Assembly: GCF_949628265.1 (NCBI RefSeq)
Contig: NC_088790.1
Location: 30,198,545 to 30,262,544, forward strand
Direction of reading: 5' to 3'
DNA length: 64,000 bases
DNA from: Cloeon dipterum
Lineage: Eukaryota; Arthropoda; Insecta; Ephemeroptera; Baetidae
The stretch's first letter is position 1, and each line of letters starts with the position of its first letter. The position numbers and the translations under genes were made by a program. This document shows positions 36,501 to 47,010 of the stretch, piece by piece. A model generated the notes under the pieces. That model saw only the letters and a list, made by a program, of their open reading frames with translations, did not search any database and had not been told where the DNA came from.

Positions 36501-39500
36501 TTAAACGGCAACCTGGGTAAATTTAAGCTCTTTCCTAATTTTCATAGAACAATATTGAAATATTGTGCCAATTTTGCAGAACATATCCAAGGGTAAATAA
36601 TTATTCTTGATCAAATTGGTGCACAAAATTACAAAAAACTAGATAACTTAATACTATTCCGTCTCGTTGAAGTCTTTGAGAGAAATTCTACTTCCAGCAA
36701 AGTAAATAAATGTTTTTTTTTTCATATAAAGTAGACATTGCTCACCCATTTATAAAACCGATTTATCCTTCTTCTTCCAAAAGGCAAAGTTTGCCTTTGA
36801 CAAAATCCGTTCAAACGAATATTGCTGTCTCTTTTAAAAATTCTGCTTCCATAAAGCTTTTAGGGCGTAATTACAACAAGTTATTACTCAATGAAAGCGT
36901 TCGGCGCGGCACAGGAAGAGGAGGAGACGGTGTAGCGCAGCAAGCCCGGCTGCTTTAATCAATTTTCCCGGTGTCTGGCTAAATAAGCAACTTTTCTCCT
37001 CGGCGGCGGCGGCAGCGGCGGCGGCAGCTCCTCGAGGTACAACAGCTGCCGTCGCAATATTATTAGCCCAACTAACAAGTTCCTTTGTTTGCCTCGAGAT
37101 CTAATCTTGCATGAAAAGAGTAAAGAGCTCTATATAGTTATAGTAGTGCATCCGCGAGTTCCGCCACCCGTGCGGCTGCCTGCTCGTCGGTGCATGATTT
37201 GTTTACCGAGTGACACACATAAATAAATGTGACTATATACTCGAATGTTTGAATAATGTGCACACAGAAAGCGATATTTATATGCATTCAGCGTCACGTG
37301 TGACCTGACTTGGATATCTTCAAACAAAGTTGCAATCTGCATCATGCAAGAATGAGCTTCTTTGATGTGCACCAAGGAGAAAAATACACTTGCCAAAGCT
37401 TCTCCTGAGCTTTTAGTGAATTTTGAATTTATTTATTTTGCTTGTGAGACTAGAATAAAATTTAAATTGGATCTCGAGACAGGATGACAATTTAATAAAC
37501 AATTTGTTCTAATAAAAATTTCCAGCGCTTGAGCACATTTTCTTGGCAGATTTCGATTCCTCTGGTCGAGATCTGTCCAACAGCGTTTTAAGGAAGCTCT
37601 TTGTTGTGATATAAAATAGGATTTCAAGTAAGGAGACAGTCCTCATCTATTGTGAATCCCTTTAATATAGTACCAACCCCAGTGGAAATTTCCAAACACT
37701 TTATTGCTCATTCGACTGTATTTAGTAATCCTCTCATGATACGACAATTGATCGCGTTTTTCACCTGCTCAAAATAATCTCCTCAAAGAGCAAAACATGT
37801 TTACTCTCTTGAAATTCCTTTACGTCCTTTGTGTCGGACCATTTCATGGATGGCAAATCCTTGACCACCTGTATAATTTTGAATGGATATTTATTTGTAC
37901 ATTGAAAAAGTGTTTTGAAGCTATTTGCTCCCTCACATATACCCTCGGCAACGTTTTCCAGGTTGAAACTGACACTATTTGATAAACAAGCTAACTTTTC
38001 TGCCACTTTTATAAAAAAAATTACAGTTTTGGCTTCGACTGAATATTCATGCATTTTGTCAACAAGGATCTTCCACGATTTTTCTGTATTAATCCTTTTT
38101 AAGTGGATTTATTAACAATTTTCTTGAGCAGTAATAAAAATTTAGGGTGAAACAACTGTGTAAGTGGCTAACACTTGTAAAAACTAATAAATTATTGATT
38201 AAATAGTGTGTTGCACGAATATAGCGTTTAACAAATTAATTAATTTAGTCGGACTAATATCATATGTAGTATATAACTATATTGAGGTAATTTGGTTTAA
38301 TTTGAATGTCACGTAATATTTATTTCCTTTTTGAACTAAAAAAATTGAATACTGGCAAGGAAAATTATTACCTTATCAATTATAAAAATATATTAAAATA
38401 CGAAAATAATAAATTAATAAAAAACAATTAATTCAAGAGCTGAATGAGGAAAATACATTCATTGAGAAAAACATGTTTTCCTACTCTTTCAAGAAACAAA
38501 ACAAAAATATCCCACGCTTCTAATGAGACAACGTTTAAAGCACTTTAAAAAAAATCCCAAATTTTAATTAAAAAAATAACCTTGTCATCAAATTTGGGGT
38601 TAATTTGATTAGGCTTACCATACCTTATTTTTTAAAGCTAATAAACGTGTTAAAAATAAAAATATGCATATTTTTTATCAGTCGCAAAATAAAAAAAAAT
38701 CGCAAATATACTGCTCCCGTTTGATGTTTCCGACTCGACAAGGAAGATCAGAGAGGAAAGAAAAAGTGAGTGGTGCAATTTGCCAGGCACTATTTATAAT
38801 CCTGTCATCAGAAACGTAGAGAATTGCTACTGAAGCGGAAACAGCTCCTATCCAGCTCCTCCAGCAGCAGCACATTTTGCCGAAGCCGAAATGCAATTTG
38901 TCGCCAGGCAAGAGGCAATTTTCCGCTCCGGCCTGCAAGGGATGCAGACTGCAAAAAGGGCGTCGCGAGGGAGCGGCGTGCTCTCGAATCAAAGCTTTTC
39001 GGCGGCGGTGGCGGCGGCGATACCAGCGAGACACACACCAAATTTAGTTATTCTGCGCGCGTTCCAGCTACAAACATGAGCCTAAACACAGCCAGTTTCA
39101 CGCTACGCTGAGTGAGCAGAGCGCTGATCAATAAAGCGTGTGGTGTGGATACGGCTGCTGCGCTTTGCTCTCCTGCTCTCATCACCGGCTCGTTATTAAA
39201 GTGGATTCTAGCAGCCAACAATTAAGAATGTGCATATTTTGCGTTGTGCTTGGGGAAATGAGGAAAATTTTAACTCTGGAAGCAGTTCTCCGCGAATTTG
39301 GAGACCGATTTGACGCGACGACCATGTGGAAATTAAATTTGCTTGAAGTGATAGTGTTAATTCCAGGTTTGAAGCTCGGGAAAGGGGCGTTTCCTGTTTA
39401 TTCGGTAAAATCCGAAAGTCAAATTCTAATAAATTGTAACTCTTGACTGGGTTGAGGTATCACCTTGAAATTTTCACTGCTTAACCTAGTTTTCGATCCT

Positions 39501-42500
39501 GAACCACTTTTTAATTTACAAAAAATTCGAAGGTCGAAGGTCAAGGTCACCTTTTGCGACCTTTTTTCAAAAATTCAAAATTAAGGGATGATAGCACCCT
39601 CAGATTTTTTCGGGGTTCAAGGCTGAAATGTAGCCCGTGGAATTCTGCACATGCGCACCAAGTTTCAAAGGTGCAATTGCGATAGTTTTGCTGCAATTCG
39701 AATTTGAAAATTAAAAAACCTGCTCGACCGCGCATGCGCATTTTGCCTATCGTTCGTTTATTATAATTTTTCGCATTTAATTTGCTTAAAAACACCAAGA
39801 AGGCCTAGGATGGACCCATAAAGGTTTAATTCAACCTTCAGGGTCTGTACCTGACGGGACCCTGAGATTAAAAATTTCGAAAATTTCCAATTTCATCGAA
39901 TTTGGTGTCTTTTAAAAGGTTTTAACCACTGTAGAGCTCAAATAAAATGCCAAAACTGCCAAATAACAATCCTGAAACCAGTCTTTGAAATAATTGTGGT
40001 AGCCATTAATTCTGACGTGATGTTAAAAATTGTTAAAATTTTTGAAATCTTGAATTTACGAAAACATTCTTAAGTTTTGTACACATAAAGTTCAAATTGA
40101 GTGTTGAAATTAACCGATCTTATCCTTACAATGTAAAAAATGTTATTAAATGCAACAACAATTCAGCTACTCTAAAAAATAAAAAAATATTTTTGTTTTC
40201 TTTGTAAGTTTTTTTAAAAAGTAATTTTAATTTTATTGATTTTTCTAATTACTAGAAACAATCAACATTCTGACTATATAAATCGTGAGTTTACAATATG
40301 CTTTATTAATATGCAAAATTTAATAAAAAAAATCCTCTTTCCCAATTTTCAGGGACTCAATTTAAGATAAAATTTGCCCTCCAGGATTTTTCAGTACAGC
40401 TCCACTTTAAAAGCGGTCCGGAATGCACGCACACCCATGGCTGCTGTGTGTTTATTAAAAGCCCGTGGGTTGATGTCGCTGCTGCTTTAATTACGTAATT
40501 GGGTCTACCGACCGCGCACCGACCGCGATATGTCACAGGTCCCTTTTTGCCCGATCGATTCATCAGTTTTCGCCTGGACGCACCCGGGTGTTGATTGAGT
40601 TTCATCACGGAAATTTCCTGCTGGATACAGTATAGTTGTTGTCGAGTCTGCGTTCACGCCAACTGTTTTCAACTAACTTGTCCAACTAACTGCTCTCCAA
40701 AACTTTTGCGTCGGAGTTTCATTGCATTTAATTGGAACTTTTCAGGAGAACAAAATGAGTTTTATCTTTTTGTTCAACAATAAGTAAACCGATCTCTTTC
40801 AGTCCTTTGCAACTTGAAACTTAACCAAATTACGAAAAGGATTTTGAAAGGAAAAAGGAGACATTTCCTTAGAAAACAGACATATGTAAAAATGGAGATT
40901 GAAGAACAAAATAAAAAAGATCGTCCAAAAATTATTTCTCGAAATTTTATTTGTTTAAAGAACTCAGATCAAATGAATCGCAATCAATTATTTACGGTGT
41001 TGAGACGAAGAGATATTTAGACCGACAATATTTTGAAAACTAAGGCAAGAAAAAAACAGATACTTTACTTCCTGAAAATTTTAATACCTTTTGATTTATT
41101 AAATTAAATAAATAAATTTTTTTGATTCTGTTATACAATACAGTAGTTAAAAATATAATTTTAAAGAATCGTGTGTTTGCTAATATAATATTGCGAATCC
41201 TGAATTTAAAATATATTCTGTACAACCAGTTATTAATTTAATATTTATGACTATTAATACTCGAGGTTTCTGGACGGACACTATATACATTATTTAATTA
41301 ATATTGTGTAACATTAAGCTAAAACTGACCAACATTAAATTGTAACCTGATTTAAGGATTATATCACGAAAAAAATTCCAAACCCCAATTCCCAATTTGC
41401 AACAAAATTTAGCAACAATGCAAATATTTCACAAAATAACTAAAAAATATTCAAATCTTCGGCTTGAACTGGAGAAAAAATAGGCTTACGCAAGAAACTC
41501 TTAGCGGCAAGAAAATGAGACCTTTGAAATGGTTCGGAAATTGCTTTGAAACTGGCAGCGAAGGAATGCCGGCCTTGCAATTTCGCAAATTTGCACAAAA
41601 CACGCACCCTCGAAGCGCAAAGCTCAAATTGCACGCACCGCATTATGCAAATTCCACGAACGTGCCTTTGTGGACCAACTTTTGACGCGCCGCAAGCAAA
41701 GGTCATTATTATCAAGAGGGCCGAAAACAGAAAACGCTTTTCCGCGCTCCGACGAGCGTATGAAAGCAGGCGGAATGAGAAACCCTTCTCGTTCGCGCGC
41801 GCGAGAGAAAAAGAAGTAAATCAGCGAGGCACTCGAGCATCGGGGCGTAATTTTCGTCTCCTTTTCTCGACAGACGCGCGGGGGAAAAATTCATTCATTG
41901 CCTATTATTTGTCGCTGCTGTATTTATAGGCTGAGGGGGCAGTGGAGGCGGCTGCGGCGGTGGAGGCGGAGGCGAGGAGGAAAATAATATAAAATGGGCC
42001 GCTCTCTCTCTCTCAGTCAACGTGTGCATTCGCTACTTCGATCCAATTTCGCGTTGCCATGGCGACCGCAGACAGGGCGAAGACCAAACCCATGCGCACC
42101 CCGTCAATGACTCCTGCTCGGGATCAGGGTTGCCCGCCTGCCTGCCAGGCCTCATTCAAAATTCCCCGCCACCACTTCACACGGAATGCGCGTTATCGCA
42201 CCCCCGCGCCCGCCGAGAGGGTGCATTTCGCACCGCGCCACTTCACTCTCCCGACCCTGTGTGCTCTCTTTCTTCTTTTCTCTCTGTGTGCCAAGAGGTT
42301 TTAATTTCATTCGAAAGATGATTATACACGCGGAAAGGGTGCTCCGATCTCCGCGCGATTGTTTGCATACCAAATGCCGAGAGTAAGCTTCTGGCCGCTG
42401 CTAAAGCTAAAGCTAAAGAGCGGACTTGATATGCAAATGCCTGGCCACCATCCAGCCACAAGAGCACGGAAATTGCTTACAGAGGGCCTGGCGTGCTTCA

Positions 42501-45500
42501 AATTAATTCTAATTAAAATTGCTCCCAGCTCTACAGAGAAAATATGCTGGGAATTTAAAAATTAATTTTTTTAAGTGAAGCGACGCGCAGAAATAATGGC
42601 GTCTGGTAGAGTACTGCGGGAAGTTAAAAACGTAAAATATCATGAAAATAGATTTAACACAATGGATATTGGCGAATCGACCGTTAGATGGCACAACAGG
42701 CTGATAGAAATGTAACAAAATACGCAGGAATGAAATTATTAGGTCAGCACGCCTCTTTTTCAAAGCTTCTGATTAGCCGCTAGACTGTCTCCCGATTGGC
42801 CTCCATTATTTCGACGCCATATTCACTTCTGACCGGCGGGAACCAACACAGATCGCAATCCGGACCCCGGTGGGAATTACGACTGCGCAGAAGGTTTTAA
42901 TTTGGATCACGCATGCGCAGTGATGAGTTTCAGCCTCTCTGTGAGATGGAGAAGCGATCTGAACATACTGCGCATGCTTAAGATGAGCATATGTTTACTG
43001 CGCAGCTTCAAAATGGGTCAATATTGAAACAACCATATAAATTTCGACGCTAAATTGACTTCTGACCGGCGGAAAATCGCAACCAGGCCCCCGGTAAAAA
43101 AGTGAAAAGAAAAATTATCTTCTCTCATTTTGATTGGTCGCGCATTGGTAATTTTATTTTGGTTAGATGGCCTGAACGGGTTTGTACAGAGTCAATCCAT
43201 GAACCAAAAGCCATATTTTCGTAAAATAAAAAATTCCTAATGTAATCCTTTTTGTGCAATTTATTTCAGATTATTTTTTAATAATCTGATATTTCGCTCG
43301 TGTAGTGGATGGAATAAAAGTTGAGTAAATATCATTGAGCTCATTTCTTTCAGTGGCCTCGACTCATCGACTGGTGGGCTAAGATTAGTTGGAAATACGC
43401 TCTCTTCTCGGTATTGGAACTGCTCTTCGCGGTCTTGTTTGCTCTTAACTACGCTCTCTTGAGCAGCCAGCCAAAAGCCGAAAACTCAACAGCGTCCAAT
43501 CAAAAGAGTAAGACTACTTGGTAAGAAAACAAATAATGAATTCTACTCCATGACAAAAACATTTCTTTTTCTCAGCTAATAAATAATTTAAAACAAAAAA
43601 ATGCTCCACTTAAGCAAACAAAATAATTATTCCGGGAATAAAGAGTCTACAATTCACACAAAAATAGATTATTTCCTCTCACGCTTTCCTCGAGCTTAAA
43701 ATATCTCATCGTTTTGCAGGAAAAAATTAAATTTGATCCGAATTTTACAGCTCACTGCATGCAAATTAAAATAATTTGCATGCGCGATTGCACGAGCCTC
43801 GCCGGCCTGTTTATTAAGTGCCAATAATGCTGGTTTCAAGTTTTACGGCCGTTTACAAACAATTATGGCCCTCATTAACGGCCCCTTGCGCGCAAAATTT
43901 ATGGGTCAATGCTGCGCGCTTTCATTCAAAAATCACGCCGCGCGCGAGTGTGTGTGCACTCCCCAGGAGGCTACAAAAATAAAAGCACATTACGAAACAT
44001 TGCAATTATTATCGTCATGTTCAAATATTGAACCAAAGCTGCACATTTTCACTACAAAGTAGAGATTTTCGCTACCTGTTGTGGTCGTGGGAGCGCGTTC
44101 GTTCGTTGCGGGAGAGTGGTTGATAAATAAATCATGTCGGTGCGGAGCGGAGCGGAGCGAGAAAGAGAGGAAAAATCCATCATTAGCATACATTTATGCC
44201 AGAGTGTGTGTGTGAGTGTGTTCCGTGCAAGGAAACTTGGTCGCCGGCAGAGCAAATAAATCGCGTGCGCGCATAAACAACCGCATGGCACTCTCCACAG
44301 TCTCCGCGCACTCTCCACGCGATAACGCAGCAGAAAAATATAACGTCAAGTGAGTGAGAGAAAGAAAGGAGACACACTTTTCGAGCATTTGACACTGCAA
44401 GGGCTACTTACAATGCGGTTTTGCATTACACGCTCTCCCAACCGCAATAAAAAAATAAATAAACATAATATAATATACGTTGTTGGTTTGAATAACAAGG
44501 AAAAAGTTGACAAATTCTGGAAACGGTTAAGCACCAAGGAAAACACATCCTAAATAGGAAGGTTATTGTTTGGTTTTGACTGATGGTTTACCACGCATTT
44601 GTTTCGCTCATAATTAATTTATTTAAAAGAATGCTTTAATTCGGTTTTTTATTTAAATGCTCATTTTAAAAATGGTAATGATCGTGAAGCATAGAAAACT
44701 TGACTCAGATATTTCAATTTACTTAATTTAATTAAAATTTCAGGTGTTTAAAAAATTTTAAATGATGAAAGTTTGAATAAAACAATTTATTTTAGATCCG
44801 TAGAGGAAAATTTTAACTAAATGATAATTTTTCAATAAAAATAATGTCAGGAATGCAGGCATTAATTATTTAAAATATTTCACGTTCAAAGATTGGCGTG
44901 CAAAAATAATAAAATTCGCTTTTAAACCACCAAATCGTTGAGCAGCGTCACACAATTGCAAAAACTAGCAAAAAATCTTCTGTGCGCACCGTTAGAGAGA
45001 TAACGATAAGAAGAATAAAAATCAAGGGAAAAATCATCGTAAAAATCAGCGGGGGCCAGATTTGTGCTACGCGCAGATAAAAAAAATGGCGCGAAATAAT
45101 TGTCACGTGAAAATGCGCGAAAAGAAGCAAGTTTTGGTCAATAATTTGCATTACTCTTAACTAATTGTGTCTTTTGGATCGTAAAAACAAACTCTTGACA
45201 CTCGTACGGCAATCCATTGTTTCCCACATTCAGACGCCATCTTGGATCTGCGCAGTGCGACCAATTTTATCGCACATCCGGCCCCCGCTGGTAAAAATCC
45301 ATTGAATCTAAATTTTTCTGTCGTGATTTTGTTTGAAATCTTTCCCATATCACAACTTTGCAAGCTAGCGTATCAATTTCACTGATTGAGAACGCGATAC
45401 ACGTCTTTCTCAGAATCAAGCAGCGAGACTCACGTGCCTGTCGAGTGCTGGAAATTCAATCGCGGGTGCAGATGGAGGAGAAAAACGAGGCCCAGCCCAT

Positions 45501-47010
45501 AGCAGCCACCCTAGATTATTTACGAGCCCGAGGAGATTTATTCATCCTCGACGAATGCGAAAAGGCATAAATAAAAATCAATAATTGGCCGGTCGGGTGC
45601 GCAAATCTGGCATTGCACCCGCAGGAAATCAAAAGACCGTCATTTGACATTGCCATTCACGTTGGGATAGAGGGTCAAAATCTCGGGCACGAAATCAGGC
45701 CAGCAAGCGTTAACCTCTTGACTCGAAAGGTCGCTCAATTAAATACATCTCGCGGAGACGCAAAAATAAACACTCGCAGATGATGCGTCTGTCTGCGTCT
45801 CGCAGGAATTTGAGACGTAAATTGTTTCAGAGGAAATATTATTTCTACTCCAATTTGGACTGTTTGTCTTAAATTCCGTCTGTAATTAGTAGCGCTAAAA
45901 AATTGTTTACGCCGGGCGTGAAAAGCGTCTGGTTTTTGTACGCCCAATTAAGGGCAGTAAAAAGTCGTCAAATTAATGTTATTAAGATTCCGCCTAATCG
46001 ATCTGATGCGAACAGAAGCCACATCATAATTAGGTTAAAAGCGGCATGATGCTCACTTCATGCTCTCTGCGTTGGTTGGTACATTTTCCGCATTAAGAAA
46101 ATTTTTTAAAGTTATCCCGCATTAACAGTAAATAAGTTTGCCAATTGTTCATTCAAAATTTACATCGCTTTTGTGGTTTTTTAATTTATGTGGGCCAAAT
46201 TCGGACGGTAGAAAAATTGGTACAGTAGCGTTCTGAGTATTTTAAAAATGAAATTATTTTCCATTTATAAAATCTAAGAAAAAAAATCGATTAATGTTTT
46301 AAATTAAAAGTGGAAAAATGAAAAATTTGATTATTTTGTCCATGATTTTTTTTAATAGAGCAGTCATTTAAATTGTTGAATTTAAATAGTTTTAAAATGG
46401 ATTTTAATTCTTCTGTAGCTAAAACATGAGTCGATTTTGGGACAAATCGTCTCGTTTATTAAAAACTTAATTGTGTTTTACATTTAATGTGCATTCTTAG
46501 TAGCACCAAGTGCTCTAAAGCTTAAGATAATTTCAAATTTTTGGAGACGAGTTTATAATTTTTAGTTTTGTTTCTTAATTGTTCTGCCATTAATAATTTT
46601 GGACAAGAAAATCAACATAAAAAAATATATAAAAATTTAAGAAAACTGTTTAAAATGTAAATTATAATTTTATTTTAAAAGATCATTTTTGAAGCCTTGA
46701 TCCTGATTCTCCTAAATTAACTAAACAAGTTATAAATTTAATTTTTAAACCATTAACCTAATTTTGAAGGGTATTAAATCTCAAAATGGAACGAGTCATT
46801 TTGAAATATTTTAATAGAACCAGCGCTTGATCGATTTTGTTATTAGTATTTCTCAATTTTCCCGTAAATTCCAACTTCAGATATAATAATTTTCCTATTT
46901 TATTTTTAAATTGAAAAATTTAACCCATCGTTACGTCTCGTAATCAGAAATAAAAAGTACTCACTTTTGTGCTTGGAAGATCCGCGCCAGATGGACTTGA
47001 GGAATGACAT
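21531..47010 (-). CDS. LDLRAP1: LDLRAP1/ARH clathrin adaptor (exon 1 plus proximal exon set B)
   Basis: Cytosolic adaptor that links NPxY tails of LDL-receptor family proteins to clathrin and AP-2 (family knowledge). Exons: 46965-47010, 24560-24717, 22808-22920, 22641-22752, 22436-22580, 22283-22380, 21531-21737; all phases agree, giving 292 residues (human about 308). Exon 1 encodes MSFLKSIWRGSSKHK. The PTB domain spans about residues 33-175: SFDVKYLGSTLVETPNGEG, AKASGKKLPRVSLTV, DVSIYRISYCSAD, TMECHAFLCPKRK and AQAVTLTIAQSFTMAYELWQ. The tail has LLIDLSSE, which resembles a clathrin box only loosely, and the AP-2 beta-appendage motif FxxLxxxR (Phe239, Leu242, Arg246 in NSSFARLAASR). Intron 1 is 22.2 kb; the others are short to moderate. 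Exons 2-7 are repeated as copy A farther downstream. The ATG context CAACATG is good. Confidence 0.9.
21882..22243. mobile_element. Foldback MITE, family C relative (copy B)
   Basis: The duplicate of the element at 10509-10870, in intron 6 of the proximal exon set. Confidence 0.65.
23224..23610. mobile_element. Foldback MITE, family C, bounded by TTAA (copy B)
   Basis: The duplicate of the element at 11851-12237, in intron 2 of the proximal exon set. TTAA is present at both edges. Confidence 0.65.
24953..25278. mobile_element. Dispersed repeat, family D (copy B of 13580)
   Basis: Duplicate of 13580-13905, including the CCGTTAGATGGCAC motif and its flanking 95-bp direct repeats (24772-24866 and 25289-25380). 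Confidence 0.65.
25381..28097. other. LDLRAP1 intron 1 sequence within unit B
   Basis: Repeat of 14008-16724. No gene is recognised. As this is the copy of intron 1 lying between exon 1 and exon 2B, any intronic enhancer here remains in its original relation to the promoter. Confidence 0.4.
28098..28523. mobile_element. Dispersed repeat, family D (copy B of 16725)
   Basis: Duplicate of 16725-17150 with the internal repeated block and the CCATTAGATGGCAC motif. Confidence 0.65.
28524..31177. other. LDLRAP1 intron 1 sequence within unit B, with GA tract and family E fragment
   Basis: Repeat of 17151-19804: (GA)n tract at 29137-29154 and the diverged reverse family E fragment at 30093-30343. 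No gene is recognised. Confidence 0.4.
31178..31517. mobile_element. Foldback MITE, family C (copy B of 19805)
   Basis: Duplicate of 19805-20144 with TTAA retained at the right edge only. Confidence 0.65.
32491..33629. other. Unique part of LDLRAP1 intron 1, left portion
   Basis: Begins directly after the duplication. Contains a short (TATGAA)n tract at 32964-32982 and is otherwise unassigned. No exon or RNA gene is recognised. Confidence 0.4.
33630..34045 (+). mobile_element. Dispersed repeat, family E, long copy
   Basis: About 415 bp closely matching 57640-58072: GCAAAAGCCTGGAATATGCT, TTGTTGCCAATGCATAAACT, CTTTTCAAATGGTAAGGGCT, CCGATTTAATTTCAAAACCA, GAGAGGAATCGGAATATGCC, and ending near TGTATCATTCCACTTTAA. 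No ORF and no clear terminal repeats, so the class is unknown. Confidence 0.7.
34046..36099. other. LDLRAP1 intron 1, GC-richer islands, no gene seen
   Basis: 34190-34860 is clearly less AT-rich than its surroundings and holds homeodomain-type words (TAATTAGCATGC near 34792-34803) next to GCCGCC-rich sequence, which suggests a conserved regulatory island. 35720-36050 contains a (GCAGCT)-like run at 35910-35925. I see no coding exon. Comparison with a related genome would be needed to confirm function. Confidence 0.3.
36100..36420 (-). mobile_element. Dispersed repeat, family E, reverse copy
   Basis: Reverse-orientation, diverged copy: GATTCCTCTCGTCGAGATCT, GATTTCACGTAAGGAGACAG and CATGCATTGGCAACAAGCAT are the complements of family E landmarks. 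Confidence 0.6.
36421..37469. other. LDLRAP1 intron 1, CGG-rich island, no gene seen
   Basis: A (CGG/CAG)n stretch at 37002-37026 lies in a GC-rich island (about 36900-37200) inside AT-rich DNA. It could be an unannotated promoter or enhancer, but there is no splice-consistent exon to support a gene. Confidence 0.3.
37470..37645 (-). mobile_element. Dispersed repeat, family E, reverse fragment
   Basis: Contains AAAATTTCCAGCGCTTGAGC, CTGGTCGAGATCTGTCCAAC and ATTTCAAGTAAGGAGACAGT in the order expected for the reverse strand of family E. A second scrap (CATGCATTTTGTCAACAAGG) lies at 38049-38068. Confidence 0.55.
37646..42052. other. LDLRAP1 intron 1, middle portion, no gene seen
   Basis: Mostly AT-rich. 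Features of note are a (GGC)n run on a GC-richer island at 38860-39080 and a perfect NRF1-type palindrome at 39729-39740. A second GC-rich island at 41930-41980 carries GGCGG runs, followed by a (CT)n tract at 42003-42014. None of these carries a supportable exon. Confidence 0.35.
39729..39740. promoter_or_regulatory. NRF1/Ewg-type palindrome CGCGCATGCGCA
   Basis: Exact match to the NRF1 (fly Erect wing) consensus YGCGCAYGCGCR. It lies within 39540-39790, a stretch with words reminiscent of the family C/D elements, so it may be transposon-derived. Binding is inferred from the motif only. Confidence 0.4.
42053..42066. promoter_or_regulatory. RFX X-box-like motif GTTGCCATGGCGAC
   Basis: Differs at one base from the palindromic RFX X-box GTTGCCATGGCAAC. 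It lies just after a (CT)n GAGA-type tract (42003-42014) in a GC-rich island of LDLRAP1 intron 1. RFX factors commonly drive ciliary genes in animals, and no ciliary gene is visible nearby, so relevance is uncertain. Confidence 0.35.
42067..42659. other. GC-richer intronic island
   Basis: Continuation of the X-box island with CpG-rich sequence and a (CTAAAG)n triplet at 42401-42418. No exon supported. Confidence 0.3.
42660..43095. mobile_element. Dispersed repeat, family D, copy 3
   Basis: About 435 bp matching 16725-17150: CCGTTAGATGGCAC at 42681-42694, TTCGACGCCATATTCACTTC, CACGCATGCGCAGTGATGAG and a second, decayed TTCGACGC...CCGGCGG block near 43047-43075. It lies outside the duplicated units and so shows the family is dispersed. 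Confidence 0.65.
43354..43520 (+). CDS. Orphan internal exon encoding a membrane segment
   Basis: A strong acceptor (TTTCTTTCAG) precedes 43354 and a good donor (TTG|GTAAGA) follows 43520. Between them only one frame is open, 55 codons. It reads WPRLIDWWAKISWKYALF, then a hydrophobic helix SVLELLFAVLFALNYALL, then a Ser/Asn/Lys-rich tail with an N-glycosylation-type NST. Without splicing, the frame ends at TAA two bases into the donor, which would make it a C-terminal membrane anchor. I do not recognise the family. It lies antisense inside LDLRAP1 intron 1, just past a family D repeat, and I found no partner exon on the plus strand nearby. It may be one exon of a nested gene, a duplicated fragment, or chance. 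Confidence 0.35.
43757..43783. promoter_or_regulatory. Perfect inverted repeat of two POU octamers
   Basis: GCATGCAAATTA and its exact complement TAATTTGCATGC are separated by AAA. Each arm contains the octamer ATGCAAAT and a TAAT homeodomain core, a typical arrangement for POU-homeodomain dimers. It sits in a GC-balanced stretch (43690-43960) with other homeodomain/forkhead-like words, suggesting an intronic enhancer. Function is inferred. Confidence 0.4.
43784..45046. other. LDLRAP1 intron 1, possible enhancer region and AT-rich DNA
   Basis: 43790-44340 is GC-balanced, with a (GCGGA)n run at 44142-44158 and a (GT)n run at 44204-44220. From 44440 it becomes AT-rich and featureless. No exon recognised. 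Confidence 0.35.
45047..45290 (+). mobile_element. hAT-like MITE, family B, copy 2, with perfect 8-bp target duplication
   Basis: A 244-bp element with terminal inverted repeats CAGCGGGGGCCAGAT and ATCCGGCCCCCGCTG. It is flanked by GTAAAAAT at 45039-45046 and again at 45291-45298. An 8-bp duplication and a CAG-starting inverted repeat are hallmarks of the hAT superfamily. It carries the complement of CCAAGATGGCGTC and has no coding capacity, so it must be mobilised in trans. Confidence 0.85.
45299..46964. other. LDLRAP1 intron 1 adjacent to exon 1, no gene seen
   Basis: 45350-45960 is GC-balanced and may be regulatory. 46080-46940 is very AT-rich. A plus-strand frame at 45358-45570 has no recognised similarity and no splice or promoter support, and I do not annotate it. 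Confidence 0.35.

Noticed and set aside
45358..45570. A 70-codon plus-strand frame downstream of a hAT MITE
   Set aside because: Reasonable amino-acid mix but no recognised family, no splice signals, and antisense in an intron.
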